A stretch of DNA of 64,000 nucleotides from Aphidius gifuensis (taxonomy: Eukaryota; Arthropoda; Insecta; Hymenoptera; Braconidae), in assembly GCF_014905175.1 (NCBI RefSeq), contig NC_057792.1, forward strand, positions 20,404,963 through 20,468,962, in the 5' to 3' direction. Positions 49,201 through 61,342 of the stretch are shown one piece after another. The notes under the pieces were generated by a model that was not told the origin of the DNA, made no database searches, and saw only the letters and a list, made by a program, of their open reading frames with translations. The position numbers were made by a program, and so were the translations under genes. Position 1 is the first letter of the stretch. Every line of letters starts with the position of its first letter.

Positions 49201-51708
49201 TTGTTACTTGATGATGTAAATAAAAACACAAACACTTTAGAAACTGAGATAAAACAAGTATTAATTAATGACGGAGTAATTGAAAAAATTTTTACTGATA
49301 GATTTAAAAAACTTGATAAGATTGAGAGTGAACTTGATTACGCACACACAAGATTGCAGGATAATTTAGAAAATATTATTGCTATGAGTGAACGAGCTGC
49401 TGCTGATGATGATGATGATGATAAACCAGTTAAAAAAATGAAAATTGAACAACTTGTTGAATCGTTGTCATCAAAAGACAAACTTGTTAGTATTTTTGTT
49501 TATTTTTTTTTTTGAAATATATAATTCACTTTTCATGTAGAATTTAATTTATTATTTTATTTACAGTTGGAACATAAAGAAGAGATTATTCGTATTCAAA
49601 AAAGCTCTATTCAAGTAGCTGAAGAGGAACTTAAAAATTTAGATGAACGATTGCAAATGAAGGTAGTTTAAACTTGAATTAAAAAAATTATAATATTGTA
49701 TTGAAGTATTTTTTTTTACAAGTAATTTATTGGAAATATTTTAAATTTTTTTTCCATCACTTAAAACATGTATTTTTAATAATTATATTATTTATATTTT
49801 TAGATTAATGAGCAAGTTCGAATTATCAATAATTATCTAGAAGAAAAAAAACATTTAATAGAACAGGTTTGTTTAATTAATTTAATTTCAATTAATTTTT
49901 GTTGTAAAATATTTAAAACAATAAGAAGAAGTTAAAAAAAAAAGAGTTATATTTTATTTAAAAAAGAAATAAACTGCCTTGTTGTGAATTAAATTAATGA
50001 AATTAATATCCCACAGAGTCAACTACAAAATCAAACGATAAGACATTTGCAAGATGCTTTGGTTGATGCAAAAAAAGGCTTATCAAAAAGTCCAATAATT
50101 TCTCATCGTGATAATAAAACACCAACTGTGTTCAACAATAACGATATACAAGAAATATAACATATTATAAATAATTAATTTAACATAAAAACATAATGCA
50201 TTTGTTGTTATAAATAATACCAATTGTAAATAAATAATAAAATCATGAAATTCAAATGAACTTGTTGTGTATTTTTATTATAAATTTAGTTGGATCAATT
50301 TTTAAATATTTTAAAATGATACTTTGTCTTCTAGCTTACCAAGATTATAGAAGAAAATTCAGATATGAAAAAAGAGCTGCTGGCTCATCAAGGTGATCTG
50401 GGAATAATAGACAGAGAAATAAATGATGAACGTAAAGAATTTATAAACTTGATATTCAATTACAAAAAAAGACTAGCTGTATCTCGTAAATTATTAGAAG
50501 AAAAATCAGATGAATTGGCAAAATTAAAAGCTGATTACCAATTTATTAATGTAAATTTTTTATCATCATTTATTTAATCATTTTTGTTGAATAATTTTTC
50601 ATTATGAATAATTGTTAATTGTATTTAGAATAGCTGTTGTATACTTGAAAAAAAAATTCAAAAAATTGAAGATAATTATGCACAAACATTGTCAAGTATA
50701 TTAAAAAATTTTTATGAACTTCAAGAAAAGTTAAAAACAACTGAGGATGATTATAAACGTGTTTCAAATGATTTTGAAAAAAGTCAAAAAATGCTCATTG
50801 ATGCATCAACACGTGAAATTGATTTACAGCAATCGATAGCTAAAGCTGAATTAAATCCTGAAAAGGATAGTAAAATAAATAAGTTGGAAAATAAAATTGT
50901 TGATTTACATTTAGCTTTGGAAGAAATGCAAGGTAAACTAGGACTTAAACAAAAATGTCATTGTTATAAAAGCCAGCTTCTTTCTCTACGAAAAAGGGTA
51001 TTTATTTTTATAAATATTTTATTTTATCATTAATTTTTTGGCTTTTTATTTATTATAATGTTTTTTTTTTCCTCTGAGATTACTGTTCTTCAAAAACAAT
51101 CAAAAGATTTGATCAAATTGAAGGATTTATTGGCACAAAATTGTGAAAATTTTAATCAATGCAACTGTAGTTATTCAAATATCAATAATAAAAATCGAAG
51201 ACGAGATAAAGAAATATTTAAAAAGTAAATATAATTATTAATAGAAAAAATAAATTTGTCGAAATAAATAAACGAAATAAAAATTTCGATTTACATGATT
51301 TTGTTTTTGTAGAAAAAATTCGTAGAAAAAATAATTTTGTCGTGATTTATTTCGTTACAATTCAAGTCCTCGTAAATAAATCTATCGAAATTTATTTCGA
51401 CAAATTAATTTCATGCTACAACAATGTAAAAATTAATATTAAATATTTCTAAAAAGATGCAGAGTACAAGCAAGTGAAAATCGAAATTTAAAAGCAAAAA
51501 AAATAAAATCAATTGCTCGTAAAATTTGTCAAAAGGTATAAACTAAATTCAACAATACCATTAACTACAATATCAAACAAAAAAAAAATATATATTTTTA
51601 CAGAACAATATGATGAATACAGTGCCAATAAAAAAATATATAACATCATCAAGATTAAATATTGATGAAAACCGTGACTTTGGTTACCAATCATCAAACA
51701 GCAAATGA
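46244..51708 (+). CDS. Long coiled-coil protein with alternative 3' ends
   Basis: Fifteen exons join in frame to a 1093-aa protein: 46,244-46,645; 46,714-46,910; 46,987-47,002; 47,265-47,299; 47,369-47,516; 47,586-47,738; 47,799-47,978; 48,337-48,510; 48,583-49,485; 49,567-49,662; 49,804-49,866; 50,335-50,550; 50,629-50,997; 51,079-51,224; 51,457-51,535, and a last exon 51,604-51,708. Nearly all of it is charged heptad-type coiled coil (for example RINYLEQEEQTLKNNIEYL). The N-terminal region (SGLEILDEFRELYKARIKNI, then MTEWIRDLDEQNTMLVKTV) looks the most conserved. No membrane segment or catalytic motif is seen. A structural or scaffold role (centrosome, Golgi or cytoskeleton) is a guess; I do not recognise the orthologue. 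Three internal segments supply other in-frame ends, listed separately. Confidence 0.75.
46987..47161 (+). other. Alternative end 1 of the coiled-coil gene (extended exon)
   Basis: The exon starting at 46,987 can either splice at CAG|GTAAAA (47,002) to the next exon or read on in frame. The read-through adds 53 codons (VKKYQKPSNKQLRIILEVDN ... SNSQSPL) and stops at TAA 47,159-47,161. The tail has normal amino-acid composition and not the low-complexity look of an AT-rich intron. No clear AATAAA word follows closely. The short form would be about 257 aa. Confidence 0.5.
48053..48217 (+). other. Alternative end 2 of the coiled-coil gene (terminal exon)
   Basis: After a good acceptor (TTATTTTAG) this 165-bp segment continues the phase of the exon ending at 47,978 and encodes LNDLSSPIKFSDILSIKKSS and then a Lys-rich helix ending EDYLMKK, stop at 48,215-48,217. 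AATAAA lies about 45 bp downstream. Skipping it joins 47,978 to 48,337, also in frame. It therefore behaves as an alternative last exon (about 431 aa form). Confidence 0.6.
50017..50160 (+). other. Alternative end 3 of the coiled-coil gene (terminal exon)
   Basis: After acceptor CCCACAG, 144 bp in phase with the exon ending at 49,866 encode SQLQNQTIRHLQDALVDAKK and on to NNNDIQEI, stop at 50,158-50,160. Two AATAAA words (about 50,230-50,242) and a GT-rich stretch (TTGTTGTGTATTTTT) follow, a complete poly-A context. The alternative is to skip to 50,335. The product would be about 836 aa with the second short exon omitted. Confidence 0.65.
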
Positions 51709-53065
51709 AAATATCTTTCACCTTAAATAATATCAATTTTTTTCGAGCAATAAAAAACCTATCAAATCAATCTAAAAATTTTTTTTCATCATCTTCATTA
51801 CAATGACAATCCAATTTAAAAGATAAAAAAAAATTAACAACAATATATTTAATCCCAAAATAACACTCAATAATTGTCGATTAAACTCATTTTTTTTTTT
51901 TTTTTATATAATTTATCATGATTTTTATAGATAAAAGTAATATACATTATGCATATAATAATAATATAATAATAATAATAAATGTTATTACACGATACAA
52001 TCTGACAGTAAGAAAAAAAAAAGAAAAAAAAAATATATTTGAAATAATAAAAGGTATAATTAAAAGCAGAATAGCCCCCTGCTATTTTACAATATTATTT
52101 TTTTAATTATTTATTAATTTGCGTGCCAAAAAAATTTATTTATTATTATTTCAGCTAATATACCATACACGTAAAATTTTTTTTTTTAGTATTTATCATT
52201 CATCATCTCTTTTATCATTAATTATTAGCTCTTACATATTTTTTTTTTTTTTGTTTTTTATTTGTTTTTTTCGAATTTTATAATTTTTAATATATAATGT
52301 ATTTTATTTATATATTTATATATTTATAATAACGAACACCGGCCATTACTACTAGAATAAAAAACGGGACTCATCGCCTTTTATTAAATCTTTGATATTA
52401 TTATTATTTTTGTTATTACAATTTATTATAAATAACAATTTCTTTTTTTTTTTTCTTTTTTCATTCCCAAATATATTTTTTAACCAATAAGATTCGATTT
52501 GTTTTTTTTAAAATAAATCGTCAAATGCATTATTTTATACTGTTTTATTATTTAAAAATTCTTATCCCGTTTATCACACACACTTTTGTTGTTAAATAAT
52601 TATTTAAAAATTTTTTTTCAAGAGTCTTGGTGTCATTATAAATTTTTTTAATCTTTTTTTTTTCTTTTTTTTTTTATTTAACTAATTTTTTTTATTTTTT
52701 AGTCGTGTGTCACGATTAACCCGCGTATTGTAAATTATTTATATTTGGAAATCCCCATGTCACTTTTTTTTTAATGATGAAAAATTTATATATTTTGTAT
52801 TTTTTTTTAAATTGATTTAGTTAATTATTATTCACGTTGATGATTTATGCAAATGGGGATCCGTTATTAACCAGTACTTGTCAAGACAAATACGATGAGT
52901 TCAATAAATCTGTAAAAATAAATAAATTTCGAATTTTTATCAACAAAAAAAAAAGGCTCTCTATTAAATTCTATCAGTATATTTGTATTTAAAAAAAAGA
53001 CAAGTTAATTAGCTTGATAATAATAATTGTAAAAATAAAATTAATCATCTTACAAATTTGACGAA
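51709..53065. other. Convergent 3' region of the coiled-coil gene and Rab5
   Basis: Long AT-rich stretch, probably mostly Rab5 3' UTR read on the minus strand. A donor-like TTTG|TAAGAT near 53,050 and an acceptor-like TTTTTACAG near 52,914 (minus strand) suggest an intron in the 3' UTR just after the stop codon. A GC-richer patch is at 52,335-52,375. No other gene seen. Confidence 0.45.
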
Positions 53066-53867
53066 TCACGGACAACTTGAGCAAGAACGCCCCGTAGCTT
53101 TTTGACCTTCAGCTTCAGCAAGTCGACGACCCTGTCCACTTGTACTTGCATTACCCGTTTGATCATTCTTTGGGAGTTTTTTAGCTATTTAAAAAAATTC
53201 AATAAATTAATATAAAATTATAAATAAATGATGATGATGATGACTTACCAATTGCTAGAAATATATCATTAACATTCATGGCTGTTTTAGCTGATGTTTC
53301 CATAAATAATAAACCATTTTCATCAGCATATGCTTGAGCTTCTTCGAAATCAACAACACGTTTATTAGCCAAATCAGCTTTATTACCAGCAAGTGCAATA
53401 ACAATACTTGGACTTGCTTGTCGTTGTAATTCTTTGACCCATGTTGTTGCTCTAACAAATGTATCTTGATTTTGTATATCATAAACAACAATTGCTGCTT
53501 GTGCACCACGATAATACATTGGTGCTAAACTATGATAACGTTCTTGTCCAGCAGTATCCCATATTTCAAATTTAACAGTTGTATCTTCTAGACATACTGT
53601 TTGTGTTAAAAATGCAGCTGTAAAACAAAATAAATTAACATTAACTTACAAAATTATTAGTATTAGTATTAGTATTAATTAATTTATCAATTTGTATTAC
53701 TTACCACCTATTGTACTTTCTTGATACTCATGAAATTGTCCTTTAACAAACCTCAATACCAAGCTCGATTTTCCAACAGCTGATTCACCAAGTAATACCA
53801 ATTTAAATTGACATATTTTACCTTGAGTGCCATTTGGCCTCTGGGCAACCGTTCCCCGGTTTGCCAT
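53066..53867 (-). CDS. Rab5: Rab5 small GTPase
   Basis: Three exons (53,705-53,867, 53,249-53,617, 53,066-53,184) give 216 aa. The start MANRGTVAQRPNG is followed by the Rab5-specific core: P-loop GESAVGKSS, switch I FHEYQESTIGAAF, switch II WDTAGQERYHSLAPMYYRGA, and the guanine-specificity words GNKADL and ETSAKT. It controls early endosome fusion and endocytic sorting through GTP-dependent effectors. The C-terminus reads GRSCSSCP and then stop: two Cys are present but not the adjacent CC of most Rab5 proteins, and a Pro ends the chain. This is either a species feature, a mis-read end, or a sign that I have missed a splice variant. Core identity is secure. Confidence 0.95.
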
Positions 53868-55168
53868 GTCAACCTAAAACATTCAATCATTAACATTATT
53901 TAATTATTAATTATATATTCATCACAAATTTATTGCTGCTTTTTTTATTGTCAATATTCACTTGTACATTACTTGTTAATTGAAATATCACAAAAATATA
54001 TATTACGAGGTCAAAACTATTTGCTAAAAAAATTATTAAATGTACAAGATAGTAGTAGTGGTATTGAAAATAATGATGTGGGTGTTTATTTATTATTATT
54101 CTTTTTTTGTTTATCAAGATCATCAATGGGTCTAATTATTATTGTTGCAAGCTGATCTTCGACGACGCCGCCGACGTCGTCATCCGATTGTCGCGCCGCC
54201 GCCGCCGCCCCAACTTGTCAAAAACTTTTTTTTTTTTTTTTTTTTTAATAAAAATATCTAATTTTTTTCCCAAAAAACTTAATTGATAAGCTTTATTTTT
54301 ATTTTTTCAAGATAGAGATATCTTTTCTTATCATTCGAAAAAAAAAAAAAAATCCTGATTTGTCATCGAAAAAAATTTAGTGGGTCATTTTTGTCGTTAA
54401 TTTTTTTCCAATTTTTAATAAAACTGCGACATAATTTATCTGGAGAAATAATAATTTATAATAAATGACTCACAATGTTTGCGTGACAGACACTTGCTGT
54501 GAATAAAAAAAAATACAAGTGTCTTTGTCACTCATTGACGTATAATTGTATTTTTTCTTTCATTTTGTCGAACAAAAAAAAAAAAGAAAAAAAAATAATT
54601 TAAATAAAAAAAAAAAAACAAAGAGATAAGAATAAAGGTCAATTATGCATCTTAAAAATAGTATCAGCTTATTTTCTTTTTTTAAATATCAAGCGATATT
54701 AAATAGTAAAATTAATTATAAAAAAAAAATAATTTTTTAAACGATAAACTCACAGGAAATAATTTCGATTAAAAATTTTTGATAAATATCGTATCAATAG
54801 GTTTTTTTTTAACAATCGATTGTTAGTTTGCACAATATTATTTATAATAATTACCACAATAACTTGTTAATATTGATTAATATATAAATATATATGTTAT
54901 TATTGTAAAATTATTTTTTACCAAGACGCTTTGACGTTGGTTTCGAGAGTACGATCAAACAACTTGCTACGCGTGCTCCGTGATTATTTTTATTATTATT
55001 ATCTTTTTTTTATTTATTTATTTACCTTTTTTTTTTTTTGTTAAATTATTATTTATAAACAGTTGAATTATTTTGCTGTTTGTTTTTTATTATTAATGCA
55101 CAATCACATACACTTTATTGTTTATTAATTGTTATTATTTTTTGTACGACAGAAAAAATGTAATTTAC

Positions 55169-55202
<34 letters not shown>

Positions 55203-56146
55203 GTGAATCAGTGCATCCTCTTCTTCATCATTGACAACATGGCCGACACATGACACACGTACTCACACACTTTCACAAACGCCCTCTCTCTCTCACTTTT
55301 TTTTTTTTTTAATTAAAATGTTTTATTTTTTTAATTGTTTTAATTGATAATGATAGATCAGTTTTGATTTTTTGATTGTTTAATTTATTTGAATTGTAAA
55401 TGAAATTATTTCTAAATAATTTAGAGGTGTTTGTGGTTTTTTTTTTTTTTTTTTTAAATGAATGATGTTATTTTGATGATTCTTTTTCGTCTCTGTTTTT
55501 ATTGGTACCAGCACGTTCCATGAACGAAATCAACGAGATTAAAAAAATAAATAAAAAAACATATATTTATAGTGTTTGCATATGTGTTTGTTGCTTTTGT
55601 TTTTAATAATTTTTCTGGCCAATTTACAACTTTTTAAGCTAGAAATTGCTCAAATGTTACTATAAAATCTACATAGTATTTTCTGTAAAAAAAAAACTTT
55701 CAAAAGTAAATTTTAAGGAATTATTATTCCAATATTCAGACTACAACAATATAAAATTATTTTAATTAATAAATAATAATTAATTCCAAAAATGAAGGCT
55801 TAAATTTTGTTACTCTATGGAAATACGTTCGAGTTTCTTATCTACATGCCACATGCCCCCAACACACACACACTCTGTGTAAATGTCATAACACTGATCT
55901 GTCAAAAAAACAGATTGTTTATTTTTTGTAAATGTTATTATTTTTTTGACATGTTTTTAACCAGGTTTGTAAATACTGTTTGACACTTATTGTTAAACTC
56001 TTAAAAATTAATTAAACGTAAAAAAAACTAATGAAACTTTTGTTTTTATTATTGTATTAAACTACAAGTTAGATATCAACAAATTGACATTCCAGATTTT
56101 ATTAAAATCAATTAATTTTGGTATCGCAGTATTTTGAAAAATTCAT
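53868..56146. promoter_or_regulatory. Divergent Rab5/Cog4 upstream region with CpG-rich Rab5 leader
   Basis: About 2.3 kb between two divergent genes. At 54,150-54,215 is a sharply GC-rich patch (GACGACGCCGCCGACGTCGTC and a run of CCGCCG repeats); on the Rab5 strand it reads GGGGCGGCGGCGGCGG and is probably in the Rab5 5' UTR or core promoter. Other GC-richer patches at 54,925-54,985 and 55,200-55,290 (with CTCTCTCTC) may be further leader exons or promoter. A 31-T tract is at 55,171-55,201. The exact transcript start is not determinable by eye. Confidence 0.4.
55171..55201. repeat. Poly-T tract (31 bases)
   Basis: An uninterrupted run of 31 T, the longest homopolymer I see in the window. 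It is next to a GC-richer promoter-like patch and is expected to be length-variable. Confidence 0.9.
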
Positions 56147-58714
56147 ATGTCAATCAAACAAAGCAACAAAATGATAACAAAGGATATAATTAACATAAAC
56201 AACATGACAATAAGTGAGAATAATCTCGCTGAGATATGTAAAAAATTGGATGAAGCTGAGCAACGTGTCAACAAGGACTTGGAGCAAATGCTTCAGAGAC
56301 ATTGTCACATTGAAACAAAATTAAAAAGTATAAGTAAAGTATTGCCAAACGTTGGTGTCATTAGAATTGAAGGAGAAAAATTTTTAGATACAATTGAAAA
56401 AACAAATAAATTAGCTGAAACAGTTAGTGCTAAAGTAAGACAACTTGATCATGCAAGAAGTAGAGTTTGTGAATGTCAAAGTCGTGTTAATGATATACTA
56501 GATTTACAATTATGCAGTGAAGGTGTAGCAACAGCACTTCACAATGAAGATTACGAGCAAGGAGCTGGTCATGTACGTCGTTATTTATTGATGGATCAAA
56601 AGCTATTAGAAAGAACAGCTGATGATGTATCTGAAGATCGTGTAAGCATTGCTGGTTCATTGGCAACACTTCGACAAGCTGCTGATCAACTTAGAAAAGT
56701 AGTTACTCATAAATTTGATGATGCAGTTAAACAAGAAGATCTTGCATCAGTTGAACGCTTCTTCAAGATATTTCCTCTCCTAGGAATGCATGATGATGGT
56801 CTTGTAAAATTTAGTAACTATCTTTGTGTCAAGCTACAAGATTCTGCAAAGAAAAATTTATTATCAGCTCTAGATGTCAAGGGAAAAGATGAAAGAGCAC
56901 CAGTTATTTTTGCTGATACAATGACTCTTCTCTTTGAAAAAATTGCCCGAATAATTGAAGTTCATCAGCCAATTATTGAGACTTATTATGGTCCAGGAAG
57001 AATTATAAAAACAGTTGATATTCTACAAAATGAATGTGATAAACAAGTTAAAAAAATATATCAAGAATTTGTATTGGCACGTTCTATATCAAAAAGAATA
57101 CAAAATATAAATGATTATGGAAGAAAACAGGGTGTTGAAAAGGTTGATCCAAAGACACTTGATCTTCTTCTTGGTGAATTAACACTGATGCATTCACGAG
57201 CAGAACTTTACATACGTTTTCTTCGTCGTCGTATTACGAATGATCTTGAAATAGCAATTGCTGATGAAGAACAAAGATCAATGAAATTAATTGAATTTGA
57301 TGAGATGATTAAAAATTCTGAGCTATCACATGTGATGCAAGAAATACTTGGTGCATACTTGGCACTTGAAAGATATTTTTTGGAAGAGAGTGTTATCAAA
57401 GCACTGGGTATGGATACACTTGAGCATGATCAACAAACATCAAGTATGGTTGATGATGTATTTTATATTGTTAAAAAATGTGTACGTCGTTCAATAACAA
57501 GTTGGAGTATTGATGGTGTTTGTGCTGTTGTTAATTTAGCATGTGGTATACTCGAGGGTGAATTTTCAACACGTCTTAAGACAAGACTTCGTCAGGGTTA
57601 TCCAGCTGGTTATTTAGATCTTGCACAAGCATATAATGCATTTCAAACAAGTATACAACAAGGTAGATTACAAGCATCTGATACAGATTATGCTAGATTA
57701 ATGTTTTTGGCTTATTTAAATAATGCTGATGTTAGTATTGAGTATGTTGAAACATTAAGTAAAAGTCTTGATGCTGAAATTAATTCAGCATTTTTAAATA
57801 TGCCTAAAAAAGATCATGATAAAGTTGACAGTTGTCTTGCTGGAATGAAAAATGTTACAAGTACATTGAGATCAATTATTGATTTTGGAATGGAACAGCT
57901 GAGAGCTAGTGCTGTTAAGCCAAGAGTTACACCTTGGCTTGATTCATTTTTATCAGTTAATCATCAAGTCAATGAAGATGATTTACTTAGATATGAAACT
58001 GATGAACCATTTATTCAAACACTTGTACAAAATCTTGATGGTTTATTGGAAACATTTAAAAATAGCTTAACTACAACAAATTATGATGCATTTATTGCAA
58101 TGCTTACTACTGAAGTTACATCTAGACTTGAAAAAGTTATTTTTAAATCAACTTTCAATAGGGTAATAATATTTTTTTAATCATCAATATGTTGCATCAA
58201 ATAATTTTTCAAAAAAACCAATCGAAATTTCTTTTTTAAATTGTTTTTTATTTATTGCTGCATTTGTTTATTGATACATTTATTTATTATTTAAAAAAAA
58301 AATTTTAATCAAATTTATACGTATTTTTTTCAATGAAATTATTTTAAAATTATTGAGTTAAACTCATGAGTCATTATAATTTTTTTTATATAAAAAAAAG
58401 AGATAAATGCTTGTAAATACTTTGTTAATATATTTATACAATTTTTTGTTTTTTAGCCTGGTGGACTGATTCTTGATAAAGAAATACGATCACTTGCTAG
58501 TTATTTAGCATCATCAACATCCTGGTCGATACGTGATAAATTTACAAGATTAATGCAAATAGCAAATACACTGAGTGTTGAAAAAATAGAGGAATTAATT
58601 GACTATTGTGGTGCTGATTCAATATCATGGCGTTTAACACCAGCTGAAGTTAAAAAAATATTATCATTAAGAGTTGATTTACGCTCTGATGATATAAAAC
58701 GTCTTAAATTGTAA
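56147..58714 (+). CDS. Cog4: Conserved oligomeric Golgi complex subunit 4
   Basis: Two exons, 56,147-58,162 and 58,457-58,714, joined in phase 0, give 757 aa (human COG4 785). Family words include CKKLDEAEQRVNKDLEQML, DILDLQLCSEGVATALHNED, YLLMDQKLLERTADD, and the C-terminal exon with DKEIRSLASYLASSTSWSIR and WRLTPAEVKKILSLRVDLRS ending DIKRLKL. COG4 belongs to lobe A of the COG tethering complex on Golgi membranes and works in retrograde intra-Golgi traffic with SNAREs. Further in-frame ATGs follow the chosen start (56,171 and 56,204), so the exact first residue is uncertain. Identity is secure. Confidence 0.95.
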
Positions 58715-59714
58715 TTAAGTACAAATTATTTTATTAAAACCATTAATAGTTATAAACAAAAAATTCTTATGTCAATAGTTACAATTTTTTTTTTCTAATT
58801 TTAATTTCTTTGTTATTGCATTCATTTTTTTTTTTAAATTCTCAATTCTAGTTTTTTGTTTTTTAAATTTTACAAATAAACTAGAAAGAAAAAAAATAAT
58901 TTAATAATAATTTTGCCTGTACAAAAAATTAGACAATAAAAATACAAATAATTATTTAAAAAAAAAAAAAAATGTTGAATTAAAATGTTTTTTATTTTTG
59001 TTTATTTGTTAATAATAATAAAAAATGTGATAAATAAAATTTCAATTATTGTTAATTACGTTTGATGATTTAAAAAAAAAAAATGTATTAATAGAAATTA
59101 ATTTATTTCCTACAGTTATAATATTGTGCCTTACAAAAATATAAAAAGTTGAATATTTTTTATTTATTTTGTGACCCATTATTTTTTTTGTCGCTGGATA
59201 TTTTTTTTTTTTTTTATACAAATTTATCATGGACAATTTATTTATCTTCGTAAATACTTTCAGAGTATTTACTACTCTCGTTATAATTGATGAAAAATTT
59301 ATTTATTTATTAATAATGAGCATGCAGTTACAAAAAAGCAGATTAAAATTTTATTTAACAATAAGATTTCTTTATTTTTTTTTTACTTTTAATTGACTAA
59401 AATGATTATTGTTGATATTACTGAGAAAAATTAAAAATCACTTATTTACGTATATTATTATTTTCTTTTTTTACAAGTCTTTGTAAATTAATTAATTTAA
59501 AAATCGTAAATGAAATCAAGTTTTTAAAAAATTGCAAATGCCACGTAATTTCGTTTTTTTCTTCATTTGGACAGTTGTAAAAAACAATTAATATCGCAGT
59601 TAAAATTTTAAGAGATAAAAAAAAAAAAAATTATTATACCTTCGGTATGAATTAGTAACAATTAATTGATAAATTTTTTTAAAATAAAAATTGGAATGTC
59701 GATGTGTTTGGTAT
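58715..59714. other. Convergent 3' region of Cog4 and cyclin Y
   Basis: About 1 kb of AT-rich DNA between two convergent stop codons, with several AATAAA words (58,876, 58,935). No further gene could be supported. Confidence 0.5.
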
Positions 59715-61342
59715 TTATGATAGAATAGCGATACTACGTCTTGGACCACCAACACAAATATTATCCAAACTCGACCATTTTTTAATTCCATTTTGTAGTA
59801 CTTCAGTTGTAACTTTATCCTCATACAATCGTGACATTGCTTCTAATTTTTGTGCTTTTTCTTTGCTCAATGGTTCACTTGGAAATGTCAATTCATTTGC
59901 TTCAGCAAGTGTTCGTAAATCGAAATAATATTTTGCATAAACACTTGATGGTACATTTATATTAAATTGCAACATTTCTAAAAATTGTCTTTCCAATTCA
60001 TTCCTGTAAATAAAAAAATCAATAACATAAAATAAATAAAAATATTTTCAATTTATCAAAAAGTCTATTTATCAATAAATAAATTAAATATTTAATTATA
60101 AAATCAACAGCTAAATTTTAAAAACTTTTAATAAATTAAATTATCAAAATTGCATTATGTAAATTATTTTTTTTACATAAAAAAAAGACAAATATAATTT
60201 AATTAAAACTTGCAAATAATTAAAATTTATAAATCAATAAAATACTAATTGATTTATTTTTATTTTAAGGAAAAATAATTAATTTAAATTATAATTTTGG
60301 AATAGAGCATTTAGAAAATATAATTAATCATTATAAAATCTATAAAGTTAATAATTAATTAAATATTGATATGAAAAGTTGATTTAAATTTAAAACAATT
60401 TCATGTATTGTTATTATTTTAATTTATTTTAGTATTTTTTTTGGCTCTGGAAGGAGCAGACACAATTTAAAAAATGATCAACAAAACAAATAAATAAATA
60501 AATGATTGTGATACTTACATATCTTCAACAGTAATGTCTTTAAGTATCTGACAATAATCAACATTCCATACAGCCTGATCATCCCAAACTTTTGATGCCA
60601 ATAGAATAGCACCAAGTACAATACGTTTCCAATTACCAGGTGTTATATCAATTTCAGCATATGTCAATAATCTTTCAAGATAAACAAGTGTTATTATTGC
60701 ACATTCAGCTGTTAACTGTGCAGCATTAAATAAAGTTCTAACAAATTTATATATCTGTTTGTGTTCTGGATTATGTTTATCATAATCATCAGCAATACCA
60801 TCTCTTGTTAATGGATGAATTTTTTCATCAAATATATCAATTTGTCTTTGTGATGTACGATTTTTAATATGATAATAAATACCAAGTGCAACACACTTTA
60901 CTGTATTTTTTAAATTTGGCTGTGATACTGTACTGTCATCAAGATATATTGTACTACAACTACTGCTTTTTTTTAATTGTCGTGTATCAGCAATTTGATG
61001 TTGACTTTTTTTTCTCACCATACCATCTATAATTTCAAATTTAATTATCAATTTAATTATCCCATTAAATTAATTAGCTATTTAATTAATATTTAATTTA
61101 TTTTACTCACTTTCAATAGCTTGTTTTGATCTTTCCATGAATATTGTTCCAGCACATGGATGTAATGATGGATCAGAGTCCCAATCTTCTGGTTCACGTT
61201 CACTAATATGTTGTAAATTTGTAACACTAAATTCACCTTCTGGTAAATGTTCCTCAAAACTTTTACCACCAGTATCATTACCAAGTTCTTTTCTACTACT
61301 TTGAGGACTTGAATAACCACAACAACTATTTTTATTACCCAT
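59715..61342 (-). CDS. CycY: Cyclin Y
   Basis: Exons 61,111-61,342, 60,519-61,026 and 59,715-60,003 join in frame to 342 aa (human CCNY 341). The start MGNKNSCCGYSS carries the N-myristoylation glycine and the palmitoylatable Cys pair that tether cyclin Y to membranes. The words SDPSLHPCAGTIFMERSKQA, KCVALGIYYHIKNRTS and LLASKVWDDQAVWNVDYC are typical, with the cyclin box from about residue 150. Ser-rich stretches before the box correspond to 14-3-3 binding regions in the family. It activates the PFTAIRE kinase CDK14/Eip63E at the plasma membrane, acting in Wnt co-receptor phosphorylation and development. Secure. Confidence 0.96.

Noticed and set aside
51918..52106. 62-codon frame after the coiled-coil gene
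   Set aside because: Ile/Asn/Lys-rich AT-run translation in the convergent 3' region.
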